Assembly: GCA_033060915.1 (NCBI GenBank)
Contig: CM065394.1
Span: 19,937,001-20,001,000 of the forward strand
From: Euryodendron excelsum
Taxonomy: Eukaryota > Streptophyta > Magnoliopsida > Ericales > Pentaphylacaceae
DNA: 64,000 nt
Direction of reading: 5' to 3'
In this document: piece by piece, positions 48,817 through 60,577 of the stretch
Layout: each line of letters opens with the position of its first letter
How positions within the stretch are numbered: the stretch's first letter is position 1
Made by a program: the position numbers and the translations under genes
Notes under the pieces: model-generated
The model's input: the letters and a program-made list of their open reading frames with translations, nothing else
Told to the model about the DNA's origin: nothing
Databases searched by the model: none

Positions 48817-48840
48817 GCTGTCCCTCTTTTTCTGTCTTTG
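48817..48840 (-). other. Polypurine tract of element d
   Basis: On minus the bases directly before the 3' LTR read GACAGAAAAAGAGGGACAGC, a purine-rich tract in the position where plus-strand DNA synthesis is primed. Confidence 0.7.
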
Positions 48841-49269
48841 CTTGTCAAAGACAGAAAACGATAAAATAAGAGTCTCATGTTGACCGTGAGCCGGTCAGAG
48901 GGATGGACTTTGAAAATTTTTTGACAACGGGGGTTCAAAAATAGATATTGGGCCGAAAAGGCTTTCAAAAACGAGTCTTGGAGAGGAAAACAAAAAGACA
49001 AAACTACCCAGAATTGGCAACTGCTGCCACTAGTAGTGGCACCTTTGGAAAGTTTAGCTTGGCACCTCTGCTAGTGGCGTCAGGCTTGGGATTATAACCA
49101 GAAAAATTCTGGTTCGAATACTTGCGACATTTGAAGAGTTTTTCGAAAAGTTAAGAGTGTTTGTGGCGAAATAGACTTGAACCTTGAAGGAGCATTTCTT
49201 GGAGACCATGGGTGATTTCTGAAAGGAGACCATGCCGCCGGAAGAGAAGATTTCGCTGAAGAACTCCAA

Positions 49270-51981
49270 AAAGTGAGTTTTCAATTTTTTGTTGATTTTG
49301 ATGTGTAGAATTTCGTTTGAACCATGTGAATAGTAGAAATTGATGTTTTTATATGTTTTGAACATTATGGTGATGTTATTTTTGCATTTTGGTATTTGTT
49401 TGATTGAATTTGAGTGATTTTACGTGATTATGTGAAGAGGCTTTTCTGCAGGAATTGGGAGTTGTTTCTACAAACTTGGGCATTGGATTTTTTGGCTAGA
49501 TTTTTATGTCATGTGCCTTAGAAAAATGTGTTTAACAACCGCATGAAGTTTCGTGATTTTTTGAAAACTTGGTGAATTTTTTATTTTTTAAAAAATAGAA
49601 AAATGGGAAAACTCAATAAATTGATGAAATTTTTAGAGTTTAAAATTTTTGAAAAATGTAGGAATATTTTAGAAACCATTTGAAATGATTTTGAGAAATT
49701 TTTGGATAACTTTGAAAACCATTGATTTATTGGAAAAATAAAGCATGTGTTTTGAAAATTTTAAAAAGTGTGTGGGGGTGCTAATGTTATGTGATTGTAA
49801 CGTTATGAAGTGCACGGTTTGTGTTTTGTATTGATGTCATGGATGTTGTAAGGATGATTTTTAAACGAAACTCTGTCAAAATTTTTTAGAAATCCGGGAA
49901 AGAGTTGGAAAAGATTTAGAGTAAAATCTTTTTGAAGAAAAAAGACACAAAACCCTTGAGATTTGATTTGAAATTGGAAAATCGAAAGGTGTAGGAAATT
50001 TATTTTGACTTATCATTTGTACTCTTTTTGTTATTTTTTTTATTGTTTGTTGTTTGTTTTGTTTGACTTTATTATGTTATTATTTATCTGCATGTACGGT
50101 ATATTAACACATCTTATCTTGGCTTATCTTTTCAAGATGGCAGATGCGGATGATGATGGTTCTGAGAGGAGACGTCGCTTGCGGAAGGCGGCTTGGATAG
50201 ATTTCACCGTGGTTCCAGTCGATCCAGAGGTAGCCGACGATCTACCGAATGGGCCTCTTCCAGTCAGAGCGGACAGGGGAGTAGACCACCTGTCGACCCC
50301 TTTCCTCTGGTTAAGCAAGTCTTTGCGAAGGAGATTGGTATTGAGGAGGAGGTACCGGGCCTTGGGGATCAGGTGAACGATTATGGGAGAGCTTCCTCCA
50401 GACATAGGTAGATGGTTATTGACTTGGGTGACTTGAAGGTACCGGACATCCCACCGCTCAGGGATCTTGCTTATCACCCTAGTGTATATTCTAGACAGCA
50501 TTTTCCCCATCCTCGAATACATACAACTTTTAGAAGGGTTGTTCATTAGGTCTTCGTGACTATGCAGCGGGCTATCCCATCATATTGTGCCTTCTTGGCT
50601 GAAATCGAATTTGGAGCCTTCATGGGATTACAGGCTAACCGCCTAAACCGCCATTTGGTACTAGCGCTGGTTGAGCGGTGGTTTGGAGAGACCGGGACCT
50701 TCCATTTTGTCATCTTCGAGTTAGGTCCCACTCCATTGGATTGGGCGATCATCACAGGGCTTTCCTTCATTGGCCAGCGGATCACTCTATAATCAATCAG
50801 TAGAGACGAGGCATGCATTCTTCTAGACTTGCCTCCTCCTGAGCATTCTTCCTTCCTAGTCTCTTGGCTCAATTAGGATGACCGTTCCTTTGCTGCTGAG
50901 CCATCGCCTGCCAAGCGGGACCTTATAAGATGCCGACTTGTTTTGTACATCATCTTTAGCTGTTTCTGCAATAACAACAAGTCGCTCATGCCTTTTCGGT
51001 TAGTGAGTATAGTAGCTGATCTTGGGGCTCTGTCTGAGCTAGATTGGGGGTCCTTCTCCTTTGGCTGCTTCCTTCGGTCGATGCGGGTTCGGACTTCCTC
51101 TCGTTAGGGCAACATGACTAGTTTTTGGCCCTTTCTTATCTGGTGGAGCTACGAGTACCTTCCTGTTCGTCGCCCTGCATTTGTCGAGGACGACCTTTAT
51201 CCTCGAGCTTTGAGGTGGGCTCGTGACCGGGTAGCCCAGCGATCGGAGATTGCTGATTTTGTGACGCTCCGAGCTAACCTGGAGCTGATTGAGGCAAGGG
51301 ATGTGACTTAGCGGCCTTTCATTGGATTAGTTCATTATGAGACTGTACAATACTTGGTCCTATTGTCCCTGTCGAGGGCTACTTTTCTCAGTGGTGATAC
51401 TTGGGAGTCCTATCTAGGAAAGCGACACTGGTGGCAGTTTCATGAGGAGTTCCGGTCAGTAGGAGCTCCACCAGAGTATATGTTTGGGGTCTTGGTAGCG
51501 GGAGTGCCTATCCCTTATCAGGAGCAGCAGCCTGGTGCCGAGTTCCTGCTTCCTCCGAATACAGATTATGCTGCGCACTTTGCGGTTCATTCTGTTGGTG
51601 CCTTCACCCAGTTTGAGGTAGTAGTCAGCAGGTACGCTGTGGGCCAGGAGGTGGTTGACTTGTGGCGCCGAGCCGGAGGATATGTGCCCCAGGCTGAGTT
51701 TACTGCTATGAGGGATCAGAGGGATCGATACCAGAATGAGCGAGATCAGTATCAGGCAGAGGTGGCTTCCTTAACAGCTCAGATAGCTCAGATGGGAGGT
51801 GGCGGGGTATGTCGTCTTTTCTCTCCTTCTTTTTGCTCTGCGGTTGTTTAGTTCTTCTTTCATACGGTTGATTTCGGTTCTAACTTCTCTGTAGGATGCT
51901 GGTGCTTTGAGTAGTTATCCGCCTCCTCCGATGTCGGGTTTCGGGGATTTCGATTCAGATGATATTGACTTTGACCTTTGA
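49270..51981 (+). pseudogene. Antisense spliced plant-mobile-domain (MAIN-like) gene of element d
   Basis: Opposite in strand to gag. A 5'-UTR intron is proposed from GTGAGT at about 49273 to TTTTCAAG at 50136, just before ATG 50137 (MADADDDGSERRRRLRKAAW). A frameshift soon after leads to one continuous frame (positions divisible by 3) up to 51806: GAFMGLQANRLNRHLVLALV, ERWFGETGTFHFVIFELG, PTPLDWAIITGLSFIG, a piece with RLVSIVADLGALSELDWGSF, and SFWPFLIWWSYEYLPVRRP, which together match the plant mobile domain; then a coiled coil (RDQRDRYQNERDQYQAEVAS). A second intron (GTATGT 51807 to TGTAG 51894, 88 nt, phase 0) precedes an acidic tail (GDFDSDDIDFDL) and TGA 51979-51981. Six in-frame stops (50409, 50547, 50790, 50874, 51105, 51309) are five TAG and one TAA. 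Host PMD proteins act in chromatin and silencing; the role in an element is unknown. Confidence 0.85.
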
Positions 51982-53909
51982 TAGATGCCCCTTGTAGAGA
52001 TTCTGATCTTCTCTTGCCCCTATTCCTGAGATGTATTTATGTTAGACAGTTTTATTTTGTAAGTTTTGTACAAAGATGGATATTTGTGGTATTTAGATGC
52101 ACGGATAGGCAAAGACATTTATGATTTTTTTAGCTAGGCATATGATCAGATGCATGTGATGGATGATCATGTTATGTATCTATTACATGAGTTGATGTTG
52201 GTGACTTCTATTTTTACATGGAGTTATGTCCTATGCAAAGCTCATGCGATTTTTTTTTTGTGCATGTACTAGAAATACATTAACTAACCGAATGACAAAG
52301 GGTGCTGGTGAACTTTATAATCTTTGGAATGGTAACTCCTTCCTTTTCGAGAGTCTAACCTCTCCTCTAGCTCAACCTTACCTCGATTGGATGATAACAC
52401 TTTGCACTTTTCTCAACCTTTTGATCGCCTCCAACTCTCTGCCTCGGGGTTAGTGTATAGGATTATTAGGTTGAAATTCTCAACTCTCAGGGTTTTAGCA
52501 ACAGCTTACCTGACCTTTAGTAGAGCGATAAGTGGCCAGTCCTTCAATCTAAGGAGACTTTGTTTAGAACCGTAATGTAGGCTAGGTTATAGGGTTTTTC
52601 GAAATAACAGGATATATAGGCTCAAATTTGATGTCTTCTTTAGTAGGGTTTAGATCCATGCTGTCCTTAACTATTTTTCAATAGGGTTAGCATCCTTCTT
52701 TAGCTTCGGCAGCGTGTCTAGCTCATTTAGATCAAGCAATCTGTTTTCAATCATAGTGGGCTTTAGTAGGGTTGTAATGTAGGCCATGGTTTTGGGGTTT
52801 TGCAAGAAAGGGTAAAGGCTCGAACCTATTGTTTCTACTGGGTTTCTTTGTAACCTAGGATCACCTCTAAATTTCCTTCTTGCTTTTTACTATATACTTC
52901 TCAGGATGAAAATGACTCTTTTCTTTCACCTTTTCTATATGCTTTTTGAGATAAACATGGCTCTCTTCTCTTTCGATCTTCTTATTATGCTTTTGAAGAT
53001 GACTCAATCATGGTTTTCTTCAGGTCTTTCCTTAGAAGTTTTTTTTTTTTTTTTTTGGCCTCTTGCCCCTTGGCAACTCTTTTCCCTCGCTTTGTCCTTT
53101 TCATCTCTTTTCTTTATATGAAACAAGTAATTCTACCATCCCTTTTTCCTTTAGACCTTTTCCTTAGTAATCCAATCCTAACCCAATGTGGGTGGTGATC
53201 CCTAGGTTGGGGTTTTCTCGAAAAGGGTAAACGGCTCAACGGGTTCGACAAGGGGTTGCTTCTGACTGTGTGGGAAATGAAATGACCGCCTCTCTTCACT
53301 TTGAACTAGATTGCTTGATTTATAGAGCCTTCAATGCTACCTTAGCACAGTGGGGTGGATACCATTCCTAGGGCTCTCAAATATCGCCTGCCCTAGTGTG
53401 AGGAGGACAATCTTGGATCAGAGTGGACAAGGAAAACTTCGTTTGTTACGAGGCACTAGAGGTTAAGCAAAGGGAATATAAACACCTTTTCTTTTACATA
53501 GGGAAATGAAAGGTGGCTCCTCTTCACTTTGATAATCTGGCCGCACATCGCTTAGCTTCGGTGTCTTGTAAGTGTTGCCTTTGGGTAGTATTCTCACTCA
53601 TCCAAGAACTCTCTTTTTCGGAAAGCTAATCGTTGAGGGAGTGCTATCATCCCTTCAAGTCAAGCTGACCCCTAAGATAAACCATGCCCCTTGCGTAGAA
53701 AGTAGCTACCATTCCCAAGAGAAGATAAGACAACAACGATGGAATAAAAGACTATCATTTGATTATTATTATCATTTTTTTATGGAAAGCATAGAGTTCT
53801 TAAGCAGTGAGAAAATGTAAACATCAATTTAAAGACAGGAAGTAAAAGGGATAGAAAGAAAGTGGGTGAAAACACCCCTTTCTTGTACGCTTTTGGAGGG
53901 ATTCTTGTT
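51982..53909. other. Noncoding stretch of element d where pol would be expected
   Basis: No RT, RNase H or integrase motif is seen on minus and no domain on plus. Degenerate modules containing GTAGGC.ATGGTTTTGGGGTTTT...AAAGGGTAAAGGCTC recur near 52575, 52780 and 53200, resembling a decayed repeat tract, as found in variable 3' regions of Tat elements. Confidence 0.55.
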
Positions 53910-55926
53910 TCAGTAAGGCCTCGGGACAATGCATACATCGTCGATACTCCATTCGTGATTCAGGTCCTTGGTCAGGGCAAGATAGGCGAAGGCTTCTGCT
54001 AAAGCTTTGGACATGTCGGCAGTGATGGTGCAGTTAGTAGCTTCATTGATCTCTTTCTTGTTCTTTGCCACAAGTCCTTCTGTAAATAAGATGGCCAGTT
54101 CACCTCCTTCTAACTCGAACGGCTCTGTCTGTTCTCTTGCCTTCTTTACTCCCCAGCTCATTTCTTCATAGTTGTACTCAGTTGCGGGCTAAGGGTTCTC
54201 TAGTAAGTAACGTTCTGTTGCGGCATACATTGGATGCAGAAACTCAGCGCCCCCTCCATCAACAGCCATGTTTTCAGCAGGCTCTTCTTCTGGAAACACT
54301 GGCTCCTCAATTGGCCAATCGGAAGCATCACACACCTCATGAGGGTTATAGAGACAGATCAAGTATAATGGGAAGTTTTCCTCCCAGTCATTTTCTTCAT
54401 CGGTCTCCCAATTGTCCTCATAATCTTTAGCCTCGGGCTCGTCAAACTCTCCCTTACCTTCCATTTCTACTAGTATCATGTTAACAGTGTGATCTGGCTA
54501 AGGGTTAGTGGTCACATTAGGGTTCGGAGCAGGTTTTACCGGCTGTAGATCATTTATCTTATTGTCGATCAAGTCTTGGATTTTGTGCTTGAGAGCGAAG
54601 CAGCTTTCGGTGTCGTGCCCTTTGCCACTCGAATGGTATTCACATGTAAGGGCGACATTAAAGGTTAGGGGGTAGAGGGCTTGGCAATGGGCGAGTAGGT
54701 ATGGGCTTCAGTATATTGTTCTTCAGCAAGTTATGGTAGGCCTCAGTTTGGGTGCAAGCTAAGATGTTGAAGGTACGTATGTGTCAAGCAAGTCTATTAA
54801 AGTTGGGTCGTGCCCCAGTGGGACCATAGTTAGGGGTTGAAACAGGCATGGTTAAAGTGGGTAAGGGCAGGACAGGGTGTGATTGTAGTGATGGACGGTA
54901 TTGGGGTGGTTGGCCAGGGAGGATGGCCAACACTTCGCTTTCCTTCCTGATTGTTCCCTTTGTAGTAGCCACTATCTTGGCTATGTTGGCGGTACTTTCT
55001 CCAGTCTTAGCGTAGGGGTTCGTAATCCTCCCTGTCTTAAGGCCGTTTTCTATCATCTCCCCTTACATGATGAGCTCGGAGAAGCTTTTTCCTACACTTG
55101 TGCAGAGCTTCTCACAGTATATACCTTGAAAAGTATGTACGAACAGTTGTACGTACTCCTTCTCTTCCAATGGGGGATTGACTTGTGCTGCAGCTTCTCT
55201 CCATCTCAAGGCATGCTTCTTAAAGCTTTCCTTTTCACCCTTGCTCATTGTCATTAGGGACCATCGGTCAAAGGTGAGATCAATATTGTGACGATATTGG
55301 GCTTTAAATGCATTGACCAGCTCGATCCAAGTTGTGATCTTCCTTAGGTCCAGATGGGCGAACCATTGTAGAGCAGACCCAATGCGGCTGTGTTGGAACA
55401 GCTGCATGAGGAGTTTCAGATTGTTGCTGTGACCACTTAGCACTCCAGCATAGAGATGAAGATGAGTGACGGGGTTACCAATGCCGTCATACTTCTAGAA
55501 GTCAGGCATTTTGAACCTAGCAGGTCTCGGGTGGTTCAGAAAGAAACATAACTCGTCATAAGCAGTGAACCTGTAAGTGTCGTGGCCATGGAGACTTCGC
55601 AGCGAATCCTCTAGCGCTTGGATTTTCAAACTGAGAGGGTCTAGGGGGGCCTTCTTTACAGCAGGTGATAGTAATATGGTTTCCTCATCTTTCGTGCTGA
55701 TTCCTTTGGCATCTTCCTTATTCCTCTCAGCATTGTCAGACTGAAGCACGATCCTTGGATTAGCGGGTTCGAGGTTCTTTGACAAAGTCATGGATGATGA
55801 TGGGACTGCAGCAGTATCCTTCATAGCCATAGTTTGAATGAGTTTGAGCATCTCATCCATCTTGATCCTCATTTCGTTGACCTCTTCTCGAGAAACTTGA
55901 GATGATTCTTCAAGGTTAGTAGCCAT
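53910..55926 (-). pseudogene. gag of gypsy element d
   Basis: ATG at 55926. N-terminal region with heptad-like spacing (EEVNEMRIKMDEMLKLIQTM, residues about 14-33); a PLDPLSLKIQALEDSLRSL segment; TAG at 55495; then the retrotransposon gag domain GNPVTHLHLYAGVLSGHSNN, GSALQWFAHLDLRKITTWIE, RWREAAAQVNPPLEEKEYV (55490-55063); GEMIENGLKTGRI (55056 on); a zinc knuckle CEYHSSGKGHDTESC (about 54640); NPLPDH-VNMI (about 54510); and an acidic C-terminal extension (54479-53910) ending in IDDVCIVPRPY. No protease motif is recognised. It is broken by several stops and frameshifts. Role in life: capsid and RNA packaging. Confidence 0.85.
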
Positions 55927-57478
55927 CAGTAATGCTCTTTGCTGGGTGATAATGGGATCCCTAGGTGGATGTTGCCCCTTCTTGGGAGCAATGTTGGCTC
56001 AGTGTAGGGTGATCTCTGTAAATGGAAAGGAAAAGACAAAAGGACAGAAACACAAATCGCAAGTCAGTTTTTGGTTTTTAGAGAGTTCTATGTAATGCAT
56101 GTCCTAGGGTGCCATTCTTTAGGAGGGAAACTAATCATGATGTATCGGCCCACTTTTGGAGATAGGGGTTTCTTCCCCTGTATGTAGATACTTTACCATC
56201 ATATAAGGAGCTTCATCCATTAACATATTCATCCACCCATTTGCTCGAGGAAAATAAAGAAATACATTTAACTTTGGGTTTGTGATACAAAAGAATTGAA
56301 ATACATTTTAACAGGGGAAGGGAACATGTTTCGTTGGGATTTTTGCTTATCTAGTTTTACATAAGAAGTCCTAAACTACTCTTGAGTCTTCGGATTTGGC
56401 TTTCTTGGATTTGATGTCGAGGAGGTCGCTGAGAGACCTTGTCGATCGATTGCCCCTTGCCTTCTTGGCATCCCTATCTCTGTGAGCGTAGAAGGATTGG
56501 GGCCCCTCCTATGGAATGAATTGATATACATGGCATGAATCCTTAGGGTTACATGGGAACCCGTAGGGTTTAGGTAGGTTTAATGCTAGGAAGAGTGAAC
56601 TAGGTGTCACTCTCAATGGATTAATCATGTGCATGAGAATGCGGTGACTTGAGTTACTTGGAACTCTCGTCTTGACATAGAATATAGAATGCATGAAAAT
56701 GGATGCATAGAGTATAAGAAAAGAGAATACAGTTGAAGTACATATGCATGTATGAGCAGTTAGACAGGCATTATAACAGTACGAATACAGTCATTATAAC
56801 AACAGGAAGAGACAGGTATAAATGAAAATAAGAGTAGTCGCCCTTTCCTCCATGGTTTTGAAAAACGGTGCACGTGTCTTAAATCCGGCAGAGGTTCGAC
56901 TATGAATGGTGTCTATATGAGCATAAGGTTAAGGGTTGACTAATGCATCCTAAAAAGGCTCGGTCACCGGATCTTCAAACCTAGGCCCACTCCCCGAGAT
57001 GGTGCCATGATCGATTGGTGATCCGAGTAGGAGAACCATCAAGAGGCCATAGGTGAAGAAACTGACACAACATCTTGCCCACAACCAATATACCGTTCTC
57101 CCTTTCTAACTAGAAGGGTCATATCAGGGTAAAAATGCAAGTATGCAAAATGCAAGTACACATGCAGTGTGTGTGTGATGTTTGAAAGCGGAGGAAAGAG
57201 CCCAACAATTCCCATCCATCATGCTCATCACATTCATGCATAACAGTTAATAAAATTTACACAAAAAAGTGTACTTACAAAACAAAGATGCAAGAGTTAG
57301 TATGTAGATGGCAAACTCAATATAAGATAATATAAATAAATGGATTTTTTTTTTGGTTGAAAACAATTTTGAAAATTTGGTTTAGAAAATTTAAAGTGAA
57401 TAGAATTGAACAAGTTAATTGAAGACTCTACATGGGTGAAGGATAAAGAGACATGACTACAGCCTAACCCTCTAAGTT
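55927..57478 (-). other. Untranslated leader of element d
   Basis: About 1.55 kb between PBS and gag. No conserved ORF is seen; the short ORFs (56509-56694 and others) look like chance. Tat/Ogre elements often have an extra upstream ORF here, which I do not find. Confidence 0.5.
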
Positions 57479-57496
57479 TCCCCAGTGGAGTCACCA
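57479..57496 (-). other. Primer-binding site of element d
   Basis: On minus, two bases (GC) after the LTR, TGGTGACTCCACTGGGG. This is the form found in Ogre/Tat-type elements, reported as matching a tRNA-Arg; the tRNA assignment is from memory. Confidence 0.75.
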
Positions 57497-60097
57497 GCTG
57501 TCGCGTCCAGATTTTTCGCACTCGAGGAATATACACACAAGCGAGAAAAACACTGTATTCTCTCATTAGAACTCATCCTCCTAGAAGAATGAGTGCGACT
57601 AGGTTTGAATTGAAAATAGATTTGAATAAATGGCTTTTGGAAAACAATTTGGAGTCGCCACCTAACTTGATTAAGGTGAGTTAGGTCACCTAAAAACCAA
57701 GCAAAATCCGAAGACTACACTTAGGGTTTTTGGAAAACAATTTTGGAAAACATCCTCAAGAGAGGGTTTTTAAGAAAACAAGTTGTTTAGCAAACTTTGG
57801 AAAACATTTAAGCCCTTTTTTGAAAATAAACTCCATTTTGGTATTTCGAAAACAGTGATTTTAGGTTCGAAGGTTGGTGACGTGTAGGGAAAATGTACTA
57901 AGCCATCACCCTACCCCCCCCTGCGGTACCTACATGTCTATTCACCCTAAATTCACCTATACGAGTCTTCAACTAACAAATTTCCAATCCTATCCACTTT
58001 AGAAAAGAATGTTTAAAAAGACATGATGCATGATATGCAAGTGTAAGAAAAGAAAATTGGAAATAGATTTGAAAAGAAATTGATTTGATTTAAAAGAGAT
58101 TTGAAAAGATAGATTTGAAATTGAAAAGAGATTTGAAAAGAGTTATGGAAATGCAAACTTGAAAAAGGTTGTGGAATTTGAGATTTAAAAGAGGTTGTGA
58201 CCGCACCCATGAGGGTTACCTACGTATCCTTTTGGAGGAATCAGGTCAGTCGTAGTTCGGACAAGAGTCCGATAGAAAAATGGAAGGTTTGATTGAAAAA
58301 AATAAATTGAATTGGAATTTGAATTTGATTTGAATTTAGAATAGAAGATTAGAATTTGAAATGGAAGAATAGAGATCCTAAACCCTAGGAAGATAGGACT
58401 TAGAAAGGACTTGAGATTAAGAAAGACTTTACTCGAATGGTAGACTTGGAAGATCGAAGAAAGATTGGATTTAGGAAGGGTTTGAATTAGGAAAGGTCCG
58501 ATTTAGGAAAGCGTTCGAATTAGGAAAGTTTTTATTTTAGGAAAGTTTTGAAATTAGGAAAGGTTCTGTTTTAAGAAAGTATTGAAATTGGAAAGTTTTG
58601 AATTTAGAATGTTTTGAAATTGAAAAGTTTTGAAAGTTGGAAAGTTTAGAATTTAGAAAGTTTCGAATTTAGAAATTTTTAGATTTGGAAAGATTTGAAG
58701 TTTAGGAAAGTTTAGAATTTTAGAAAGATTCAAAGTTTGAGTTTTAGAAATTCTTGAGATTAGAAAAGGTTTGAGTTTAAGAAGGGTTTGAAAACTTAGA
58801 TTTGGAAAATTAAGATTTGGAAAATGATAGAATTAAAAAAGGTTTAAAAGCTTAAAGTTTAAGGAAAGATTTAAAAGTTTGAGTTTAGAAAACTTAAGGT
58901 TTAGGAAAGTACTAGATTAGGAAGGAGTTGAATTTGGAAAGATTTGGGTTTGGAATGATTGAGATTCCCATTTCCGAAAGCAAGGGATTGAATTTTGTTT
59001 CTAAAAAGAGATGATTTGATTTTGTTTCCAAAAACGGAGGACTGGATCTAGTTTCTTAAACGGGAGATTGGATTTGGCATGGATTTGGAAAAGAAAGTTT
59101 TAGAAACCCTAGATTTGGAAGGCTATAGTTTTGGCGTAGAAAATAGGTTTTTGAAATATATAGTTTGGATGTGAAAAGGGAGATTTTGGAAACCTAGGTT
59201 TTAAGGCAAGTTTGAAAATCATGTTTTTGGAAAGAAAATTAGGGTTTCCTAATAATGGGTTTTAGGGCTTGACTTGGGCACCAAGAAAACAAATTTTGGA
59301 AAGTGTTTTTTTGAAAAGAAAGATTTTTGGAAAGAAATCCTAAGGAGGAGTTTCTAGAAGGTGAGTTTCGAAGAGAGAGTTTTTGGAAAGATTTTTGGAA
59401 GGAGATGGTTGGAAAGAATTTTTAGGAAAGAGATTTAGGAAGCGTTTTTATAAAGTAAATTTTGAGGAGAGTATTTTGGAAAGGAGTTTAAAAAGGGAGT
59501 TTTGAAAAATAGATTTTTGGAGGGAGTTTTTAGAAAACAATTTTGGAAAGAAGAGTTTTTGGAAAGCATGTTGAAAAAGAAGAGGGTTTTAGAAAGAGAG
59601 ACATTTGAAAAGAGAGTTTTGAAAAGTATAAAAATGTCTCATTTTTCTAAAGCGATTCTAACCAAAAGAAGGCTAGAACCACTTTAAGAAAGTGGTTTTG
59701 AAAACAACAAGGATTTGAAAATATCGACCATATTGGTCACTTTAAATGTAACACTTTCCTAAAGCAAACCTAGCCATGGAAAGGCTAGAATCACCCTAGA
59801 ATTGTGATTTTGAAAACAAGTTTTGAAAAAGAAGATTTTGATGCAATTTTGAAGACAATGTTAATGCAAGTTTTGCAAACAAATTTGAAAACGAATTTTA
59901 GAAGAATGCAAGACCATCATATGCACAATGCAAATTGGGGTCGTGAACATACAAGGTTATGGGTTCACCACATAATCAAGGGGGCCGAACCTACGTGGTC
60001 TCTGGTTAGACTAAAAGAAAGCCCCCGACATGGTGACTCTCCAATAGCCTAATCCTACACATGGATCGAGAATTCCCTTATTTCAAGCATGCAAGAA

Positions 60098-60138
<41 letters not shown>
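60098..60138 (+). repeat. Poly-G run of 41 bases
   Basis: Uninterrupted G from 60098 to 60138. The sister LTR has only a broken G-rich tract at about 46630-46650 with interspersed A. Confidence 0.95.
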
Positions 60139-60139
<1 letters not shown>

Positions 60140-60565
60140 AGAAGATGGGAGATTAAAATAGAAGAAAACCCAAGTGGGTTAGGAGAGAGAAGAGAGGGGG
60201 GAAGATGCGTAAACTTAAATAAGAAGCCTACCTTGTGTCTTTTTTATTTTGCTTAGCTTTGCGCACTTTGCTTTGCTTGCCTTGCTTCAATCTTCGCTTC
60301 AGTCTTCGTCTTGATCTTCGAGTGTTTGCTTCGATCTTCAAGAGCTTCAGATTACAACACTTTAAGTCTTCAATGGAGGGTTTGAGGCTAATGTATGAGT
60401 ATGTGAGAGTGTATGAGTGTATAGGAGGCTAGGGTTTGTGTATGGAGGCTAGGGTTTAGAGAAACCTAAAGAAGCTAAGGTTTTGGGGAGGTTACAAGTT
60501 TTGTATATCGAAAAGTAGGGTTTTTAGACTGAATTTATGGACCTCTTTCACACTGGAGGAGGCTC

Positions 60566-60577
60566 TGTATTTATAGA
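60566..60577 (-). promoter_or_regulatory. TATA box of the 5' LTR of element d
   Basis: On minus TTCTATAAATACAG. It is conserved between the two LTRs and lies about 3.07 kb upstream of the LTR end at 57499, so the transcript would have a long R-U5 leader. Confidence 0.7.

Noticed and set aside
50124..50546. 140-residue minus-strand ORF
   Set aside because: It is the reverse shadow of the PMD gene, which explains the open frame.
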